Assembly (NCBI GenBank): GCA_963745175.1
Contig: CAVUWK010000002.1
Coordinates: 62,001-126,000 of the forward strand
Direction: 5' to 3'
Length of the DNA stretch: 64,000 nucleotides
Origin: Bog-473 sp963745175
Lineage (GTDB): Bacteria; Actinomycetota; Acidimicrobiia; Acidimicrobiales; RAAP-2
In this document: positions 27,571 through 35,618 of the stretch, piece after piece
How positions within the stretch are numbered: the first letter of the stretch is position 1
Layout of the letters: each line of letters starts with the position of its first letter
Translations under genes and position numbers: made by a program
The notes under the pieces: generated by a model
The model's input: the letters and a program-made list of their open reading frames with translations, nothing else
Database searches by the model: none
What the model was told of the DNA's origin: nothing

Positions 27571-28038
27571 TCAAAAGTGAAAGACGTGCGCGGCGGAGAG
27601 CAGGAGTGCCGTCAGCGTCGCCAGCGCGGCCACCACCACGGCAACCGTGAGCGGGCGTGATACGGCCGGGCGGGCCGATCGGGTGCGCAGGCCGTGGGCC
27701 GCGGCGCGACCCCTGATGGCGTCCTCCGTCGAGGCGACATCGTCGGTCGCCAGGACGAAGCGGTGCCGGCGCCGGCGGCCACGCTCGACGACGACCATGA
27801 CCACGCCGCCCCGCCCGTCGGGCAGCACGGACCGCTCGACGGGTGACATTTCCTCGAGCTGGCTCCAGGGACTGTCCCAGACCGGCTCGCCGTCGGCCTT
27901 GTCCAGGGTGAGCCCCGAGTCGAGGAAGGTGAGAGCCAGGTGCGGAACGGCGACGTTGCCCTCGGCCCCCTCGGTCAAGAGGTAGACGTCGGGCACGGAC
28001 CACGCCTCCTCCATACGAGCAGGAGACGCTACTTCCAT
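27571..28038 (-). CDS. Hypothetical protein with C-terminal transmembrane anchor
   Basis: About 155 residues. The soluble part (PDVYLLTEGAEGNVAVPHLA, later RHRFVLATDDVASTEDAI) looks like a beta-rich, possibly PH-like domain, and a single C-terminal helix (LTVAVVVAALATLTALLLSA) anchors it with the soluble part in the cytosol. ATG 28038 overlaps the end of the Erm-like gene by 10 nt; ATG 28014 (MEEAWSVPD) is the alternative. Probably co-transcribed with the methyltransferase. No function assigned. Confidence 0.55.
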   Translation of the reverse strand: MEVASPARMEEAWSVPDVYLLTEGAEGNVAVPHLALTFLDSGLTLDKADGEPVWDSPWSQLEEMSPVERSVLPDGRGGVVMVVVERGRRRRHRFVLATDDVASTEDAIRGRAAAHGLRTRSARPAVSRPLTVAVVVAALATLTALLLSAAHVFHF

Positions 28039-28670
28039 TGGCCTCGCACGAAGGCCGCGTAGGCGCCGGCCATGTGATCGGGCAGGAGCGGTGGTGCCCG
28101 TCGGGTCACGCGGAGCACGGCGGCGTCGACGGACGGCACCGGACGGAAGGAGTCGGCCGGGAGCCGCCGCCCGAGGGCAAAGCACCACCAGGGCGCCCAA
28201 GCCGTCGACAGCATGGTCGTGGGGGGCACCGCGGCCCGCTTGCGCGCCACCTCCCACTGGACGACCAGATCGGCGCGCCGCAGACCACTGTCCCGGTCGT
28301 CGAGCAGGTGGCGCAGCAAGGCGGTGGTGGCGCCGAAGGGAAGGGAGCCCATCGCCCGGAACGGGCGGCGCGGCATGGGGTACCGGAGCGCGTCACCGCA
28401 CACGACCGTGACGTGGGCCATGCCCTGCCGGCGCACGGCGCGACGCAACTCCTCCGCCCAATGGGGGTCCCGTTCCAGCGCGATGACGTGGACGCCACGC
28501 CGCGCCAGCGCGAGCGTACAGGCGCCGCGGCCTGCACCGATCTCGACCACGAGGTCGCCGGCCTCGAAGGCCGCCTCGGCGACCAGGACGTCGGCGAGGT
28601 CAGGCCGGAGGAAGTTCTGACCGAGACGGCGCCGTCGCTCGTCCCGCGGTGTCCGCTTGCCCGCGGACAC
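28029..28670 (-). CDS. rRNA adenine N-6-methyltransferase, Erm/KsgA family
   Basis: SAM-dependent rRNA methyltransferase fold: RRLGQNFLRPDLADVLV at the N-terminus, DLVVEIGAGRGACTLALARR (SAM site), VIALERDPHW, and ADLVVQWEVARKRAAVPP typical of actinobacterial Erm-like proteins. Motif IV, normally N-(I/L)-P-(Y/F), reads SLPFG, with Ser in place of the Asn that positions the target adenine. At 213 residues it is shorter than Erm (about 245). Start GTG 28670. It might confer macrolide-type tolerance or modify another rRNA site; not decidable here. Confidence 0.8.
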   Translation of the reverse strand: MSAGKRTPRDERRRRLGQNFLRPDLADVLVAEAAFEAGDLVVEIGAGRGACTLALARRGVHVIALERDPHWAEELRRAVRRQGMAHVTVVCGDALRYPMPRRPFRAMGSLPFGATTALLRHLLDDRDSGLRRADLVVQWEVARKRAAVPPTTMLSTAWAPWWCFALGRRLPADSFRPVPSVDAAVLRVTRRAPPLLPDHMAGAYAAFVRGQWK

Positions 28671-28732
28671 GGAAGACCGTGGTGGGTGTCATGGCGTCCA
28701 TTGTGCACCGGGCGCCGGCCCGGGCGCCACGG

Positions 28733-29611
28733 TCATCGTGGCCCCGGCGCGGGAGGGCGGGACGAGCCTTGTCGCCGCTCGCGGCGCTCGGCGCGCTCGA
28801 TCTCGCGCTCGACGTCGGACCACACCAGCGGATCGGCGTCCTGGCCGGCGGTCTCGGCCGCCTGCGCCCGCGTCATGATCACGAACGCCACGGTCCACAG
28901 GATGGCGATCGTGCTCAGCTTGGCCAGGAAGCCGGCCAGCTCCTGGTCGAGGAGGGGCGACATCCCCGCCACGGTGCCGGGGTGGGTGAAGGTGGGGTAG
29001 AGCGAGTGCCGGGCGAAGATCCAGACAATGGAGAGGAAGCTGGGCACGATCGACTGCACGATGAGATAGCCCCCTCGCCCCAGCGACGAGAGGTGCTGCA
29101 TCCCCGGCAGTTCGGTGAGGACCGGCGCCCAGAGCACGAACCCCGAGGCAAGCACGACGAGCTGGAGCGCGACCCGCGCCGCGTCCGACTGGGCGGCGAG
29201 GCTCACGGCGCCCGTCGTCAGCGTGCTCACCGCCACCACGGTCACGATGGCGACGGCGGGCAGTGGCCGGACGACGACCCGCAGCACGGCGTCGACCGCC
29301 GGTGGCCGGGTCAGGCGGGCGATGATGGGTCGGGGCGTCCCGAGGACCAGGAGGGGCGGCACGGCGAGCGTCAGCAACAGGCGCTGAAGCACGAGCGCCA
29401 GGAGCAGCCAGTGGCTGGCCAGGTCTCCGAGCGGCCAGGTCACGGCGGCGAGAAGGAGGACCGCGCCGCCGACGAAGAGGAGTCGCTGGCGTGTCGTCGC
29501 GCCGTACCCCTCCCGTCGGGTCGCCGCCAGGTAGACGGCCACGAGGGCGGGGACCGCGAGCAGCCAGAACAGATGGAGGTGCCAGCCGAAGGGGTGGGTG
29601 GCGGCAATCAC
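28733..29611 (-). CDS. CtaG-like cytochrome c oxidase assembly membrane protein
   Basis: Caa3_CtaG family: about seven membrane helices, histidines in HPFGWHLHLFWLLAVPA, PRPIIARLTRPPAVDAVL and MQHLSSLGRGGYLIVQSIVP, followed by a charged cytosolic tail. The family helps load copper into the oxidase; no oxidase genes are in the window. GTG 29611 diverges from the PafBC gene with a 29-bp gap. Confidence 0.82.
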   Translation of the reverse strand: MIAATHPFGWHLHLFWLLAVPALVAVYLAATRREGYGATTRQRLLFVGGAVLLLAAVTWPLGDLASHWLLLALVLQRLLLTLAVPPLLVLGTPRPIIARLTRPPAVDAVLRVVVRPLPAVAIVTVVAVSTLTTGAVSLAAQSDAARVALQLVVLASGFVLWAPVLTELPGMQHLSSLGRGGYLIVQSIVPSFLSIVWIFARHSLYPTFTHPGTVAGMSPLLDQELAGFLAKLSTIAILWTVAFVIMTRAQAAETAGQDADPLVWSDVEREIERAERRERRQGSSRPPAPGPR

Positions 29612-29627
29612 CTGGTGGTGCCCGCCG

Positions 29628-29633
29628 TAGGCT
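29628..29633 (+). promoter_or_regulatory. -10 element TAGGCT of pafBC (leaderless)
   Basis: TAGGCT ends 7 nt before ATG 29641. It lies within the short divergent gap to the CtaG-like gene. Confidence 0.5.
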
Positions 29634-29640
29634 CTGGGCG

Positions 29641-31599
29641 ATGGAGGCCCCCGCGAAGCTCGATCGGCTGGAGCGCGTCACCGATCTGGTGCTCGTGCTG
29701 CTCGACACGCACCAGCCGCTGACGCTCGACGCCATCGCGCACCAGGTGCCCGGCTATCCCACCGAGCACGCGGCCCGCCGGCAGGCCTTCGAGCGGGACA
29801 AGCGGCTGCTGCGGGACGAGGGCATCCCGGTCCAGACGGAGAGGCTGCCCGGTCACGAGCAGTACGGGTACCGCATCGAGCGCGAGTCCTTCTACCTGCC
29901 GGACCTTGACCTCGAACCGGACGAGCAGGTCGCGCTCCACCTCGCCGTCGCCGGCGTCCACCTCGGCGATCCTAGTGGTCGGGATGCGCTGCTCAAGTTG
30001 GGAGCGGCCGGGCTCGGGGACGTCCGGCCCATCGCCTCCATGGTGCCGTCGGCGGCGCTCATCGAGTTGTTCGAGGCGGTGCGCACGCGCGCCACCGCGG
30101 CGTTCGCCTACCGGTTGGAGGCACGGCGTGTCGCTCCCGTGGGGCTGTGGTTCCGCTTCGGCCACTGGTATCTGGTGGCCTGGGACCTCGACCGCACCGC
30201 CGTGCGCACCTTCCGGGTGGACCGGATCGAGGGAGCCGTTTCCCGTGGCGAGGCCGGCGGCGCCGCCGTGCCCGACGACGTCGAGGTGGACGTGAAGGCG
30301 GCCCTGCCCGACGAGCCCTGGGAGGTCGAGGGCGAGGACCGCGTCGAGATGCGGGTGCGGGTCGACGGGCTGGAAGCGCGCCGCGTCATTGACGAGGTCG
30401 GAGCGGACAAGGTGGTGCGCCGCCTCGACGACGGGTCGATCGAACTGGTGTTGGGCGTGTCGTCCTTCGCGTCCATCCGCTCCTGGGTGCTCGGGCTCCT
30501 CGATCACGTCACGGTGACGGAGCCCTCCGCCTTCCGGGACGAGCTGGTCGCCTGGCTGCGCGCGGTGATGGCGCCTGCCCCGCCGTTGGCGGCCGACGCC
30601 CGCCTCCCGGAGACGGACCGCGGGTCGGCCGACGAGGAGTCGGCGGGGACGCGCAGCACGCCGGGACGCGAGACGAGCCGGCGCCTGCGCCGTCTTCTGG
30701 CGCTGGTCGGCTGGCTGGCGCAGGTCGGGGAGGCGCCCATCGCCGACGCCGCGCAGCGGTTCGGCATGAGCGAGAAGGACCTGGTGGCCGAGCTCGAGCT
30801 CGCGGCCTGTTGCGGCACCCCGCCGTACACTCCCGACACCCTGATGGAGATCGAGGTGTCCGAGCATTCCGTCCGGGCCTTCCTGCCGGCGGAGTACGCC
30901 CGGCCGCGCCGCCTGACCCCGGCCGAGGGGTTCGCCGTGGCAGCGTCGGCGCGCCTGCTCCTGGCCGTGCCGGGGTCGGAGGACGGTGCGCTCCGGCGGG
31001 CTCTGGCCAAGCTCGACGCTGCGCTCGGGTCCCGTGCGGTGGTCGGCCTCGATGTCGACGCACCGGCGCACCTCGCCGTGGTGCGGGAAGCAGCCGACAG
31101 CGGCCGGGCGATGGAGATCGACTATCTCTCCGGTTCGCGTGACGAGTTGACCACCCGCACTGTCGAACCGGTCCAGGTCGCCACCATCGACGGGCACTGG
31201 TACCTCGATGCCTACTGCCACCGCGCCGGCGACATGCGGCGGTTCCGGGTCGACCGGATCGGCGCGGCGCGCCCGCTGGAGCAGAGCGCCACGCCGGTGG
31301 TGACGCGGTCGCGTCCATTGGAGGAGATGTTCGTGCCGGGTCCCGGTGCGGTCGAGGTCCACCTGCAGCTCGGCGCCGGCGCCCAGTGGGTGCCCGAGTC
31401 CGTTCCGGTGCGCGCCGTCCGGCGGGATGCCGAGGGGAGCGTGACCGACGTCGTCCTCGACGTCTCCGGCATGGCCTGGTTCGAGCGGCTCCTGCTGCAG
31501 CTGGGACCCGCCGTCCGGGTCGTCAGCCCCCCCGAGCTGACCGGCCTGGCGGCGGACGCGGCGCGCCGCGTGCTGGCGCGCTACGAGCCAGCGAACTAG
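29641..31599 (+). CDS. pafBC: PafB-PafC fusion: WYL-domain transcriptional activator of the DNA-damage response
   Basis: 652 residues with two consecutive HTH + WYL units. Unit 1: winged helix (about 1-80), WYL domain around FRFGHWYLVAWDLDRTAVRT (about 160-200). Unit 2: HTH around LLALVGWLAQVGEAPIADAA (about 350-395), WYL domain around VATIDGHWYLDAYCHRAGDM (about 515-540). PafB and PafC are usually separate adjacent genes forming a heterodimer that activates the LexA-independent mycobacterial-type SOS response; natural fusions are known. No proteasome genes are nearby, unlike in many Actinobacteria. Its stop shares CTAG with the convergent reductase. Confidence 0.85.
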   Translation: MEAPAKLDRLERVTDLVLVLLDTHQPLTLDAIAHQVPGYPTEHAARRQAFERDKRLLRDEGIPVQTERLPGHEQYGYRIERESFYLPDLDLEPDEQVALHLAVAGVHLGDPSGRDALLKLGAAGLGDVRPIASMVPSAALIELFEAVRTRATAAFAYRLEARRVAPVGLWFRFGHWYLVAWDLDRTAVRTFRVDRIEGAVSRGEAGGAAVPDDVEVDVKAALPDEPWEVEGEDRVEMRVRVDGLEARRVIDEVGADKVVRRLDDGSIELVLGVSSFASIRSWVLGLLDHVTVTEPSAFRDELVAWLRAVMAPAPPLAADARLPETDRGSADEESAGTRSTPGRETSRRLRRLLALVGWLAQVGEAPIADAAQRFGMSEKDLVAELELAACCGTPPYTPDTLMEIEVSEHSVRAFLPAEYARPRRLTPAEGFAVAASARLLLAVPGSEDGALRRALAKLDAALGSRAVVGLDVDAPAHLAVVREAADSGRAMEIDYLSGSRDELTTRTVEPVQVATIDGHWYLDAYCHRAGDMRRFRVDRIGAARPLEQSATPVVTRSRPLEEMFVPGPGAVEVHLQLGAGAQWVPESVPVRAVRRDAEGSVTDVVLDVSGMAWFERLLLQLGPAVRVVSPPELTGLAADAARRVLARYEPAN

Positions 31600-32309
31600 C
31601 TGGTTGGGCCGAAGCGCTCGACTCGGATCCCGTCCACGGGTTGACCGAGTCCCAACAGCAGCCCACTGGCGAAGTCGGCGAAGGCCGGCGAGCCGCAGAC
31701 GAAGGCGGTCGCGTCTGGCAGCAGCAGAGGGGCAAGATCCTGCTCGGAGAGTCGGCTGGCGGGCCGTACGGATGACGGGGGGACTGCGCGGGTGTAGGCA
31801 ATGGTCGTCTCAGGTCCGGGAAGCTCGCGGGCGTAGTACAGGTCATCCGGCGTGCGCACCGAGACTGCCATTCGAAGCAGATCGGAGCGTCCAGACCGAC
31901 GGGCCAGCCGCAGCATGGCCATCAGGGGCACGACGCCAGATCCACCACCGACGAGGATGGCCGGAGTTTCGGCTTCCCAGACGAACCAGAGACCGATTGG
32001 TCCCCGCACCTCGAGCTCGTCACCGACGACGACCTCGTCATGGAGGAACTCAGAGACCTCGCCGCCTTCCAGTCTCTCCACAGTGAGCTCGATCTCGCCA
32101 GAATCGTTCGGTGCCGACGCCACCGAATACGACCGCGATGCCGTGTATCCGTCGGGTGCGGTGAGCCGCACGACGTAGTACTGCCCGGCAAGCTGGGGCG
32201 TGGGTTTCGAAAGGGTCAGGCGGAACGTCTTGGCCGTTGGAGTCTCTGGCCGGATCTCCGTGACCGAGGCCTCCTGCCAGGGATCGCCCGTTGGCGGATC
32301 AGTGGTCAC
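31596..32309 (-). CDS. Ferredoxin-NADP reductase-like flavin oxidoreductase
   Basis: FNR-fold reductase of about 237 residues. FAD-binding RxYS-type motif SRSYSVASAPNDSGEIELTV, the turn GPIGLWFVW, and the NAD(P) site AILVGGGSGVVPLMAMLRLA, with C-terminal AFVCGSPAFADFASG. No ferredoxin domain. GTG 32309 is 5 nt after the stop of the molybdopterin enzyme, so it is very likely the electron partner of that enzyme, donating or accepting electrons from a nicotinamide pool. Convergent 4-nt overlap (CTAG) with pafBC. Confidence 0.87.
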   Translation of the reverse strand: MTTDPPTGDPWQEASVTEIRPETPTAKTFRLTLSKPTPQLAGQYYVVRLTAPDGYTASRSYSVASAPNDSGEIELTVERLEGGEVSEFLHDEVVVGDELEVRGPIGLWFVWEAETPAILVGGGSGVVPLMAMLRLARRSGRSDLLRMAVSVRTPDDLYYARELPGPETTIAYTRAVPPSSVRPASRLSEQDLAPLLLPDATAFVCGSPAFADFASGLLLGLGQPVDGIRVERFGPTS

Positions 32310-32314
32310 GCTCC

Positions 32315-32926
32315 CTAGTCGCCCTGGTATCGCTGCTCGAGCCACGGATCTCCCCGATTGTGATACCCGTTGCGCTCCCAGAACCCCGGTTCGTCGTGGT
32401 CGAGCACCCGCAACCCCGCCACCCATTTCGCGCTCTTCCAAAAATAGAGATGCGGGACCAACAGGCGTGCCGGGCCGCCGTGTTCGATTGGGAGTGGGGT
32501 GCCCTCGTACTCCCAGACCACCCAGGCTTGACCTGCAGTGACATCGGCCAGCGGCAGATTGGTCGTATACCCGGTGTTCGAGAAGGCCAGCACGTGGGTG
32601 GCTGCCGGTTCCAATCCAGCGATGCCGAGAAGCGTGTCGACCGAGACGCCACTGAATTGCACGCCGAGTTTGGACCAGGTGGTCACGCAGTGGATGTCAC
32701 CTGAATACGCGGACTCGGGCAGCGCGTGGATCTCCTCCCAGGTCCAGGTCGTCGGGTGCGCGACGAGGCCCTCGACAGAGAACGACCACGACGCCAAGTC
32801 AGGCTGCGGGGTGACCTCCGCATTCAGTACGGGCCACTGGTCACCCGCGTCGTACTGACCAGGAGGGAGACGCGGATCTCGGGCGGCCTTCCCACGACCA
32901 AGGAATCCTCTTGTCGGCTTTGCCAT
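32315..32926 (-). CDS. Sulfite-oxidase-family molybdopterin-dependent oxidoreductase, cytosolic
   Basis: 203 residues, only the Moco-binding core (SUOX fold). The molybdenum-ligating Cys is in GDIHCVTTWSKLGVQFSG. The pattern IEHGGPARLLVPHLYFWKSA and PGFWERNGYHNRGD is typical. No signal peptide or twin arginine, so cytosolic. ATG 32926 follows GGGAG. It forms a two-gene operon with the FNR-like reductase. Substrate unknown; related enzymes reduce or oxidise sulfite, sulfoxides or oxyanions. Confidence 0.88.
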   Translation of the reverse strand: MAKPTRGFLGRGKAARDPRLPPGQYDAGDQWPVLNAEVTPQPDLASWSFSVEGLVAHPTTWTWEEIHALPESAYSGDIHCVTTWSKLGVQFSGVSVDTLLGIAGLEPAATHVLAFSNTGYTTNLPLADVTAGQAWVVWEYEGTPLPIEHGGPARLLVPHLYFWKSAKWVAGLRVLDHDEPGFWERNGYHNRGDPWLEQRYQGD

Positions 32927-33067
32927 GTCAACTCCCTGTTGAAGAAAGTATGACCTTCGGTACCGAGAGACACATCTGACTTTCCGCGCAGACTATCGCC
33001 GGGTCACCCCTCGATGCTGGGTCGCAGCACAGGGCGGGCGACCGCTCACGGCATCCCGGGTCGTCGG

Positions 33068-33073
33068 TACCAT
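33068..33073 (+). promoter_or_regulatory. -10 element TACCAT upstream of the moeA leader ORF
   Basis: TACCAT ends 7 nt before the ATG of the 14-codon leader ORF (33081), the spacing seen for other leaderless genes in the window. Confidence 0.4.
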
Positions 33074-33080
33074 CATTCCG

Positions 33081-33125
33081 ATGAACTGCCTCGTTCCACC
33101 GACTCCGCCGCCCTCTCGCCGATGA
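33081..33125 (+). CDS. Proline-rich 14-codon leader ORF coupled to moeA (candidate)
   Basis: ATG 33081 to TGA 33123-33125 encodes MNCLVPPTPPPSRR. Its stop overlaps the moeA ATG (33122) as ATGA. The PPP codons would slow ribosomes without EF-P. A leaderless -10 element lies at the right distance. This could be a translational control element for moeA or merely coincidence; no homologue check was possible. Confidence 0.4.
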   Translation: MNCLVPPTPPPSRR

Positions 33126-34372
33126 TCCCCGTCTCCGAGGCTCGCCAGTTCGTCCTCTCCGCCTGCGGAGCCCTCACCCCCGGACGAATGCCGGTGCGCG
33201 ACGCCTTGGGGCACGTGCTGGCTGAACCCATCCGAGCGACCGAGCCCGTGCCGCCCTTTGCGAATTCGTCCATGGACGGCTACGCGGTCCGAGCCGCCGA
33301 TACTGTGCGTGCCCCGGCGCGCCTTCGGGTTGTCGGTACCGTGATGGCCGGGGACACCGCGAAGATGTTCGTCTCGGCAGGTGAGTCGGTTCGCATCATG
33401 ACGGGGGCACCGTTGCCGCCCGGTGCTGACGCCGTGTGCATGATCGAGCGCACCAGCGTGGAATCGGGCGGGGCGATCGTCGTCATCGAGGAGTCCGTGG
33501 ATCCCGGCACGTTCGTACGAAAAGCTGGGGGCGATATTCGGCCGGGCGACGAGGTCTTCGTAGCCGGGACGCAACTCGGCGCCGCCCACGTGGGCGTGCT
33601 GTCGAGCATCGGGGTGGAGCAGGTTCACGTCCACCCACGCCCCACTGTGGGCGTTCTCTCCACCGGAGACGAGCTGGTCACGTCGGCCGGCGCCTTGGCG
33701 CCGGGGAGGATCCGCGACGCCAACCGGCCGGCGCTGCTGGCCCAGCTTCAAACAGACGGCTTCGGCACCGTCGACCTCGGCGTGGCCGGGGACGACGAGG
33801 CGGCCCTCACCGCTCTGCTCGCATGGGCCGGATCACGGTGCGATGCCATCGTTTCGAGCGGAGGAGTGAGCGTCGGTGACCGCGACGTGATGAAGGGCGT
33901 GCTCCAGGAGCTGAGCGGACCCACCATGCGTTCGATGCAGGTCGCCATCAAGCCGGCCAAACCTTTCGCCTTCGGGGTGCTCGAGAACTCCGGAACACCG
34001 GTCTTCGGGCTTGCGGGAAACCCGGTCTCGGCTCTCGTTTCGTACGAGCTTTTCGTCCGGCCCGCGCTTCGCTCCATGGCCGGCTGCGCCGTACTGGATC
34101 GACCGCGCCTTGCCGCGATCGCCCAAGCGGATCTCCCTCGTCCTCGCGATGGCAAGTTGCATCTGGTGAGGGTGACGGCCCGCACCGGAATCGATGGGGT
34201 ACTGGGCGTCCGAATGGCGGGTGGCCAGGACTCACACATGCTGCGCGTCATGGCGCAGTCCAACGCTCTCGCGCTGTTGCCGGACGGTGAGGGCGTACGC
34301 GCCGGTGAGTGCGTGGAGATCCTTCTCCTCGATGCCGACGGCGTACCGGCCTCACAGCGTGAGCCGTGGTGA
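33122..34372 (+). CDS. moeA: Molybdopterin molybdenumtransferase MoeA
   Basis: Inserts molybdate into adenylylated molybdopterin. The N-terminus MIPVSEARQFVLSACGAL, PPFANSSMDGYAVRAADT, RIMTGAPLPPGADAVCMIE, and the MoCF-binding domain SSGGVSVGDRDVMKGVLQEL and PVFGLAGNPVSALVSYELF are all present. 416 residues, standard. ATG 33122 is chosen as it matches the family start; the frame is open upstream, but that stretch carries the promoter and leader ORF. It diverges from the SUOX-family gene. Confidence 0.95.
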   Translation: MIPVSEARQFVLSACGALTPGRMPVRDALGHVLAEPIRATEPVPPFANSSMDGYAVRAADTVRAPARLRVVGTVMAGDTAKMFVSAGESVRIMTGAPLPPGADAVCMIERTSVESGGAIVVIEESVDPGTFVRKAGGDIRPGDEVFVAGTQLGAAHVGVLSSIGVEQVHVHPRPTVGVLSTGDELVTSAGALAPGRIRDANRPALLAQLQTDGFGTVDLGVAGDDEAALTALLAWAGSRCDAIVSSGGVSVGDRDVMKGVLQELSGPTMRSMQVAIKPAKPFAFGVLENSGTPVFGLAGNPVSALVSYELFVRPALRSMAGCAVLDRPRLAAIAQADLPRPRDGKLHLVRVTARTGIDGVLGVRMAGGQDSHMLRVMAQSNALALLPDGEGVRAGECVEILLLDADGVPASQREPW

Positions 34373-34411
34373 ACGCTGCCGTCGAGGCGGGACGCAACGA
34401 TTGACGCGTGT

Positions 34412-34978
34412 TTATTGTAGTGCCGGAGGATCAATGCCGCTGATGCCGTCGATGCTGGCGACGTTGTTCTCGGCCCAGTACCGGCGGATGCCGTCCTTCC
34501 CCTTGCGGGTTGACCACTGGTCCATGGTTGGTCGATGACCCTCCAAGGTCATCACCGGCACGCCGTAGCCGCACGAGTCCGACACCCGCCGCACGGCCAC
34601 GACGATGACCGAGCGGACGCCTGTCCCCGCGCCGCCGGGGAATCGGCTTGCGAGCGCGTCGAAGTCCGGGTCGTCGGCCAGCACGACGCGGCCCGTCCCG
34701 TGCAAACGCACGATCCGGGGTGGGCCGGCGAAGGCGCAGAGCATGATCACGATCCGCCCGTTCTCGCGCAGATGGGCGATGGTCTCGACTCCACTCCCTG
34801 TCTGGTCGAGGAAAGCCACCGTGTGTTCATCCAGAACAGCGAACTCGTCGCGGTTGCCCTTGGGCGAGCAGTTCACCGAGCCTTGCGGATCGAGCGGGGC
34901 CGTCGACACGAAGAAGACCGGCTGGTCCGACATCCACTCGGACAGCGCCTGGTCGATCCCGTTGTAGGTCTTGGCCAC
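34412..34978 (-). CDS. Pyridoxamine 5'-phosphate oxidase-like (FMN/F420-binding split barrel) protein
   Basis: 188 residues of the PPOX superfamily: QPVFFVSTAPLDPQGSVNCS and SPKGNRDEFAVLDEHTVAFL, then ENGRIVIMLCAFAGPPRIVR and the C-terminal region around RYWAENNVASIDGISG. Such proteins bind FMN, F420 or haem, and are often redox enzymes of unknown substrate. It interrupts the plus-strand moe/moa series on the opposite strand, between moeA and mogA. Confidence 0.8.
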   Translation of the reverse strand: MAKTYNGIDQALSEWMSDQPVFFVSTAPLDPQGSVNCSPKGNRDEFAVLDEHTVAFLDQTGSGVETIAHLRENGRIVIMLCAFAGPPRIVRLHGTGRVVLADDPDFDALASRFPGGAGTGVRSVIVVAVRRVSDSCGYGVPVMTLEGHRPTMDQWSTRKGKDGIRRYWAENNVASIDGISGIDPPALQ

Positions 34979-35043
34979 CGATGCCAGTATCGCACCTCGC
35001 CTCTGCCGCGCCGCTCTTCGCGATGCGACGGTTTCCTCCCGGG

Positions 35044-35049
35044 TAGCGT
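35044..35049 (+). promoter_or_regulatory. -10 element TAGCGT upstream of mogA
   Basis: TAGCGT ends 10 nt before ATG 35060, fitting the leaderless pattern of neighbouring genes. Confidence 0.4.
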
Positions 35050-35059
35050 CGTGCCCTTC

Positions 35060-35527
35060 ATGACGCTCGATGCCAAGATCCTCACCGTCTCAGAATCGGT
35101 CAGCCAGGGGGTTCGGGAGGACGGATCTGGTGACGAGCTGACCCGAGTCCTGGTCGAGCACGGGTTTCGCATCGTCGATCGGCGAGTCGTACCCGACGGG
35201 ACGGCTCCGGTCTCGGCCGCTCTCGTCGAGTTGTCGAGCGGGTTCGCGGGACTCGTCATCACCACAGGGGGCACGGGTTTCTCGCCGACCGACGTCACGC
35301 CGGAGGCGACCCGTACCGTCATCGAGCGCGAAGCGCCGGGCCTGGCCGAGGCCATGCGCTCCGCGAGCCCGCTCGGACGTCTCTCCCGCGGCGTGGCGGG
35401 ATCCGTCGGCAGCTGCCTCATCCTCAACGTCCCCGGATCCCCGCGGGGTGCCGTGGAGTCCCTGGAGGCGGTGGCAGACGTCCTCGGCCACGCACTCGAA
35501 TTGCTGGCAGGTGGCCGACCTCACTGA
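35060..35527 (+). CDS. mogA: MogA/MoaB-type molybdopterin adenylyltransferase
   Basis: Adenylylates molybdopterin before metal insertion by MoeA. 155 residues: AKILTVSESVSQGVREDGSG, GLVITTGGTGFSPTDVTPEA (the nucleotide-binding GGTG loop) and SCLILNVPGSPRGAVESLE. Named MogA by function; sequence alone does not separate MogA from MoaB. ATG 35060; followed by a 91-nt gap before moaE. Confidence 0.9.
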   Translation: MTLDAKILTVSESVSQGVREDGSGDELTRVLVEHGFRIVDRRVVPDGTAPVSAALVELSSGFAGLVITTGGTGFSPTDVTPEATRTVIEREAPGLAEAMRSASPLGRLSRGVAGSVGSCLILNVPGSPRGAVESLEAVADVLGHALELLAGGRPH

Positions 35528-35618
35528 TCCGGCGCCGTGACGGCTTCGGAGCGGGACCGAGCGCAGCGAGAGAGCGAGAGCGCGGAGGACAGCGCAATGC
35601 CCTGATTAGTGTGAAGCA

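Noticed and set aside
28689..29735. Long antisense frames over ctaG, pafBC, dxs and others
   Set aside because: High-GC DNA keeps alternate frames open; these lack domains, are Arg/Pro/Ala-rich and lie opposite well-supported genes.
33014..33121. Longer MoeA with 36 extra N-terminal residues from ATG 33014
   Set aside because: The extra part is not MoeA-like and would run through the promoter and leader ORF; MIPVSEARQF at 33122 is the family start.
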